DNA of 64,000 bases from Ischnura elegans (Eukaryota > Arthropoda > Insecta > Odonata > Coenagrionidae), in NCBI RefSeq assembly GCF_921293095.1, contig NC_060254.1, positions 107,098,917 through 107,162,916 on the forward strand. The letters are read 5' to 3'. Of this stretch, positions 59,111 to 64,000 are shown in pieces. Made by a program: the position numbers and the translations under genes. Below the pieces are notes generated by a model. That model was not told where the DNA came from. It was given only the letters and a program-made list of their open reading frames with translations, and made no database searches. Numbering within the stretch: position 1 is the stretch's first letter; each line of letters opens with the position of its first letter.

Positions 59111-60863
59111 GGATGAGAACCCGAGAAATATTACAAGTAGATTCCGGTTCATTGGGACATATCAGGACATGTGCATTTTGCCCCAATTAGGCGAACTATC
59201 CTCCATATGGGCATAAACAAACGTTGAAATGATAGAAAGAAGACTAAAGAATGTTTAAAATGCAGCATAATTTTATTAAACTATTAATTTCATTAATAAA
59301 TCAGCGAGTTTAGTTGATTTATTATCATTTTTAAGAATTATAACAACTAAGTCAAAAATATTTTTCACAGCCTCGGGCGACGCTGAATGGCTGTCTTTTA
59401 CTATTAGTCCTATTTAAGAAAAGTCCTATCCTCTTGCGGATATTATAGCAACAAGAGCTTTCAACATAGGGCAAGAATAGGAACATTTGTGAAAAATAAG
59501 AGTAAAATAAAAGGAGTAAAATAAAAAAAATAATATTCTGAAAACAAAACATTTTAATTTTGTCGCGAGTATAAAGTCTATGTCGCCGACTCATGGCCCA
59601 ATAAAGCGGCATGCTGTCCCAATCAAGCGGAGAACACTCTGGGATATTCCTCTATTAGGTACTGTTCTTCAAGACCTGCCTCAATTAAGCGGCTGCCCCT
59701 AGAAACCGGTGGACCCATTAAACGGAATCTACTGTACATCATATTTTACATTTCGGCGTCAGATTCTGCTCGCTGCGCGCTTCTTGCTCTAAATTCTAAT
59801 CCTGAGGTCACCTCTGAACGAAACACACAAAGGCGTGTCCACCACTTCATCCTCTCGACTCTTTGGCATTCTCGCTGGCTGCTTCCAATATTTCAGTCCG
59901 TCCATTTGGTGACGCAAGCGATGCTCAGAGCCCGTGGATGCGAGGCGCCCTCCTTCGTAAATTCAGAGACGCAAAGGAAATCGGGCTGCCGAGCCAGAGG
60001 CTAGACCACCACCTCGGAATTCGCACCGATATCTCCCACACTCGTCCGGGATGTGAGCGAGTCTCCAATGCCAAAAATGCCCCAGCAGCCATTGCGAGGC
60101 GCGGGACGGAGTTAAAACCCAGCGGCGACACGCACGAGCGAAGACGCCATTAGGAGCGGGAGGGTGAAAGCGAAGCAAGTTTCCATACGAAATACGAACT
60201 CGCACCAAGGTACAAATTCATTTGCATATTCATTGAAAAAAATTATATTAGCATGGGAAATAACGTGGGATGACTTAGTTCCTCCAAACTGTTACCAGGG
60301 GTTTATTATTAACGAAGATGTGCCAACGCGATGGATGTAAAATTGCATAGAAAACATTATCAGTGTTCTGGGAAAAAGTCCGTTAAAAATGTCACCATCA
60401 TCAGCAGCCATTAATCCTATGATTGCTTCGTCACAGCTATCCACTCCTTTCTCCGATCGGCTAATCATTGCATAATTCTTCTGCTCCTTCGTCACATCTG
60501 CTCCATCCACTGCCTCATCCGCATCTGACCTCTGACCTTCTACCTTTTTCACTTGCCCTTCCAAGACTGCTCTCATCGGACCTTCCTGCCTCGTGGCTGT
60601 GGCCAATTAAGTTGGCCCTGCTCATTTCCAAAGCTTACAAGAAAGTTCTCTTATATCCTATTCTTCCTTAAACTTCTGCATTAACTATCTTATTTATCCT
60701 ATAGAGTACTGATGACCCACTATTTGGTAAATCACTTGATCAAATTATTTCATGATCCAGTCGATATCGATTCGTATCCTAGCAATGGTTCACCGTCTCG
60801 GTTCCTGGCTCTTAGTTTAAGTATTCCGGGTGTAGTCACAGTGATAACTTTTCGGGAGTCAAG
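59111..60863. other. Intergenic; GC-rich block at 59740-60210
   Basis: 59740-60210 is CpG-rich with competing frames on both strands (59863-60153, 59925-60208). It could be a gene's first exon or a repeat, and I cannot decide. 60290-60670 is pyrimidine-rich on the plus strand. Confidence 0.35.
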
Positions 60864-61203
60864 CAAGGGCGTACCCAGGATCATAACTGGGGGAGGGGGT
60901 AAGCCATGGTCTAGGGGGGAGCAAGCCAAGTTGAGACATTTTAGCATGGAAAAGATGAATGAAACCAAGATTTTAAGAAAATTATAACAGCGCCTTATTA
61001 GTTTATGAAATTATTTCCTTGAAAATATTTTTATTTAAGTTACATATCTTATACTAATATTATCATTTTCCGTGGGTTTAAAGAAAATTTGTTGAATACT
61101 TTCGTTTCTATTCACTACTGATTTTGCTTAAAGATTTAAGCGATTTTTTTCTAGGGGGGCAGCCGCCCCCCCCCCCCCCCCACCCTCGCTGGGTACGCCC
61201 ATG
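60864..61203. mobile_element. hAT-type MITE, 340 bp
   Basis: Ends CAAGGGCGTACCCAG and CTGGGTACGCCCATG are inverted repeats with one mismatch. They are flanked by perfect 8-bp direct repeats GAGTCAAG (60856-60863 and 61204-61211). G-runs near the left end oppose a C-run of about 17 near the right end. No transposase frame. The clean duplication and near-identical ends make this one of the younger insertions. Confidence 0.92.
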
Positions 61204-61361
61204 GAGTCAAGAGCGACCGCTTCAATGTGTTCAAAGTTCGGGCTTTGCTCTGCGCCTGTGGGGCCGTGCGCACGATTTGGACTGCTTGTGGCATCATATG
61301 CTCAGCATATCCATATCACCTTGTCCGATGTAGTCCACAAATTTCCATTGGAAGGAATGAG

Positions 61362-61470
61362 CCTCGGAAGCTGGAAGCTTAATTGGATAAAGCACTTGAC
61401 CGGAAATTGGGGAAGCCGGGCTCGAATCCCGGCCAAGGCGAATGATTTGGATTTTTCGCACAACTCCTGG
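61362..61470 (+). repeat. tRNA-derived SINE head
   Basis: AGCTTAATTGGATAAAGC (A-box with a 4-bp D-stem GCTT/AAGC) and CCGGGCTCGAATCCCGG (B-box with a perfect 5-bp T-stem) at tRNA spacing. The acceptor and anticodon stems do not form well and no CCA-type end follows, so a SINE head is preferred over a tRNA gene. Where it ends downstream is not clear. Confidence 0.6.
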
Positions 61471-62743
61471 TTCTTAATCAGGTGTACCGATTTCTTTGCT
61501 TAACCTTAATTACCTGTCAAAGGCTTTCGTTAAGAAATAATGAAAACTGCCGGAAAAAAAAACAAAATAGTGTTCAAAGAGTGATTGAATTCAGGAGATC
61601 ACTCCTTTTGAATCGTACAAAGTAAATCGTTCTAGGATAGTTTTCAATTTTATAAAGAGTATCGGTACTGACTCTTTCAAACTTTGCAAGAATACAAAAC
61701 AAAAGGGCTCGAATGAAAATGGAAAGGTCGCATAACACTCCTAACGCGAGGCGTCGTATTCAGAATTTTGGCCACCTACATACATGGGCAAAGCAAGGCG
61801 AGTATTCCACGCAAATATACGAAAGTCACACGGAATAACTAACAAGATATTTGTTTAAAAACGTAATTAAACGTCGATCACTTCAATATTTTCAGTAACC
61901 ATGTAGCCATAACGCCTTTCTCCGCGTAGTATAACTTCAATTTTTTATCTCCTCTTTATCGCTTTCGTCACTCGATAGTGACTAAAACATATGCGATTAA
62001 TAGAAAGTAAACGTCCTTCAATTCGTTTTCATAAATGACATAATTTCAGCTGCACAGCCAACCTCTAAGAATATGCCCTCTCCTTATATATCATAAAATA
62101 TTTAATTGCAGAATCAAATCAATTTTTGCGCACAAATTGAGGCGACTCTGTGATTGCAGAGTTTTAGCAGAATCTGAATATCAGCACCTTCACAAAATAA
62201 TTAAATTTTTAAACTTAAATTATTTACTTTCACTCTAAGTCAAATGTTTTGGGAGAAGTGTTATATTGCAGTGCCCTGTATTATCCGTGGCACATAACTT
62301 GTTTAAGAATGTAAATATCCTTGTGAATCCCAAATGGTGCGAATGACCCAAATTTTTTATGCAACTATAGGCGCTACACAACAACTTTATTTGCGTAACT
62401 GGGCTTACTAATACCCATGCCTATAAAAAAATCATATTCCACTAACCACAGCAATGCCGCGCATCAAAATTACAATCCATTAACAGGATAATGGTAGATA
62501 GTTAATATGACTGTGGGCAGAAATAACTATCCTACTTGTAAATAGCTAATTTCAATAGGTTTTGTTTTTTTGCCAAAAAACTACTACACGATTAATGATA
62601 CGAAAATATTCAATTCTACAAAAAACTGTGCACTTTCGAGTCGTGGCGCTTTGAGTTCATCCACCTCGGTTGGCTGGGTCTTTGCGTCCACAGCGCATCT
62701 ACACGGCGAGAACACACCCACCTCTTCAGTGTGACTGGTTGCC
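61471..62743. other. Intergenic, nothing recognised
   Basis: AT-rich, no frames above 60 codons after 61503. Confidence 0.5.
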
Positions 62744-63483
62744 CAATAGCGTGGTTTCCTATTATTTTTTTAATTTCCTGAATCGAAATATTATTCCTCC
62801 TGGAATACGTATTTCACGATTTTAGATTTTTAAATGGCGATATCTATTTTTCGCGATTAAATGAAAAGTGAAAATTTTCAAGCGCGCGAAAACGCAACGG
62901 CTAAGTAGGAATGATGGGAAAACTCCGTGTGACGTCGTTCTGGTTCCGCTTCCGCAAGTGAGGTGACCTTGGGGCGAGGCTTTAAGCGCTGATGCGACGC
63001 AGAATGCTAGCAGGTAGCAGAGTACCCTGCTAGCTGGTAGCGCTTGGCTTAAATAAGGATTATTATTCCCCTATCAAACGAAGGAAACTTTCCGATCATA
63101 GGCAGTTGTAATTGGTGATTATTAAGACATGTTTCCTTGAGCTCTGTGCCTCATGCCCTGGGGAAGAGGGGGTCAAATTGTGACCTCGCCTGGGCCTGGT
63201 AAAATAAACAGCAAAGTCAAGCCATGCATGCATTGGCAATCTCAGACGATGTAAAACTCCCGTCTACTCGTATAGAAACTAGGTCACTGTGACGTCACGT
63301 GGAGCGGCATCGCATGGGCGCCAATCTGGCCTTTTTCAAATGAGGATAAAATTGACCATTGCCATTCGTTTAAACTGGGATTTCTAAGACCAAATAATTT
63401 GAATATTATGAATACACTAATGGTGGGTAACGAATCGCAATCAATGCCTTTCGTTTTCTTTTAAGAAGGAAACTACCCTATTG
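62744..63483 (+). mobile_element. Dominant TIR repeat, copy 9, with 67-bp insert
   Basis: 740 bp from CAATAGCGTGGTTTCC to GGAAACTACCCTATTG. It is longer than other copies because 63156-63222 (67 bp, starting CCCTGGGGAAGAGG) interrupts the conserved CCTCATGCATGCATTGG. CATG is duplicated on both sides (63152-63155 and 63223-63226). TGACGTCACGTGG at 63290-63302 is intact. Confidence 0.9.
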
Positions 63484-64000
63484 CGTAAAAGGGAAAAGAG
63501 CAAAACAAATGCTAGAGACCAGTGAGACTTTTATATTGCCAATGGAGAAAATGCTGTGATCTAGTGAACGATCTTCTTAAGCCTTCAAAGTCAAGCCAAG
63601 TGTCGCCAAGTTGAGTCCATTTGTTGTGAGCGAGGCTAAGCCAGATCGGCAAAAACTCCTGAAAAACTGGAATGAGTGATAATTCCTCGTTCATTCATGT
63701 GACGACCTTAGACCTCATCCGAATTCATGACGCCATTTACTCAAAATAAAAGTACGTAGAAAACCGCAGTCTATTATACGCTGGCAAAGTTCTTAAGCAT
63801 GGTTTTCATGGCAGTAACAACACAAATGTGTGTGATTCAACCCATATGTTTTTAGTTTAACACTATTCCCAACTATTTGAGAAGACCATGGTACCTTTTA
63901 CATTTTATTTAAGTAACTTGCCTTCGACCACATTAATTATTCATCAAAAAGTAGTGCAATGACGAACCAAAATTCTATTTCATCGGGAGACTAAACAAGT
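63484..64000. other. Intergenic, nothing recognised
   Basis: No repeat end, RNA gene or domain found before the window edge. Confidence 0.5.

Noticed and set aside
61362..61470. Functional tRNA gene
   Set aside because: A- and B-boxes and the T-arm are good, but anticodon and acceptor stems do not pair properly, so it is called a SINE head.

Overview
The window is animal nuclear DNA, most likely from an arthropod and probably an insect with a large, repeat-rich genome. It is AT-rich, and there is one clear host gene in 64 kb: a secreted, alanine/tyrosine/histidine/glutamine-rich structural (cuticle-type) protein. That gene has a TATA box, an arthropod-style initiator, a short non-coding first exon, a GT-AG intron of about 1.4 kb and strongly C-ending codons. 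There are no operons, bacterial genes or CRISPR arrays. The order cannot be fixed from the sequence alone. The tightly written proline/alanine/tyrosine repeats recall cuticular and retinin-like proteins of insects.

Almost everything else that can be recognised is mobile DNA in various states of decay. The dominant repeat is a family of about 0.67 kb with short terminal inverted repeats (CAATAGGGTRGTTTCC). Nine copies lie at about 1.7, 10.6, 12.4, 30.8 (reverse), 31.9 (truncated), 48.7 (reverse), 51.4 (reverse), 53.0 and 62.7 kb, making up roughly 10% of the window. One copy holds a nested LINE insertion with a perfect 16-bp target duplication. Another is bracketed by a 31-bp near-perfect direct repeat. 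A third has a 67-bp insert. Four further small elements carry 8-bp target duplications and terminal inverted repeats of hAT type (16048-16509, 23650-23854, 47816-48113, 60864-61203). One element has long inverted ends of about 110 bp (32582-33446).

Coding remnants of transposons include non-LTR retrotransposon reverse transcriptase pieces (958-1612, 2046-2591 reverse, 5829-7840, 19605-19930, 34990-35245, 46689-47506, 50019-50219, 56792-57405 reverse), a Penelope-like GIY-YIG endonuclease end (58390-59110), a pogo/Tigger transposase (22240-23050 reverse) and a piggyBac transposase tail (13428-13781 reverse). All are broken or truncated. tRNA-like (SINE-type) segments occur at 8950-9032, 27283-27365, 28150-28235 and 61362-61470.

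Layout: 1-8 kb, LINE debris, a nested repeat and a 111-bp inverted repeat; 8-14 kb, two copies of the dominant repeat and the piggyBac tail; 14-24 kb, a CpG-rich block, hAT-type elements, palindromes and the pogo remnant; 25-29 kb, a rearranged inverted repeat family that includes a conserved reading frame; 30-35 kb, repeat copies and the long-TIR element; 38.8-43.4 kb, the host gene with its GC-rich promoter; 46-64 kb, LINE, hAT-type and Penelope remnants plus four copies of the dominant repeat. No multi-gene pathway is visible.
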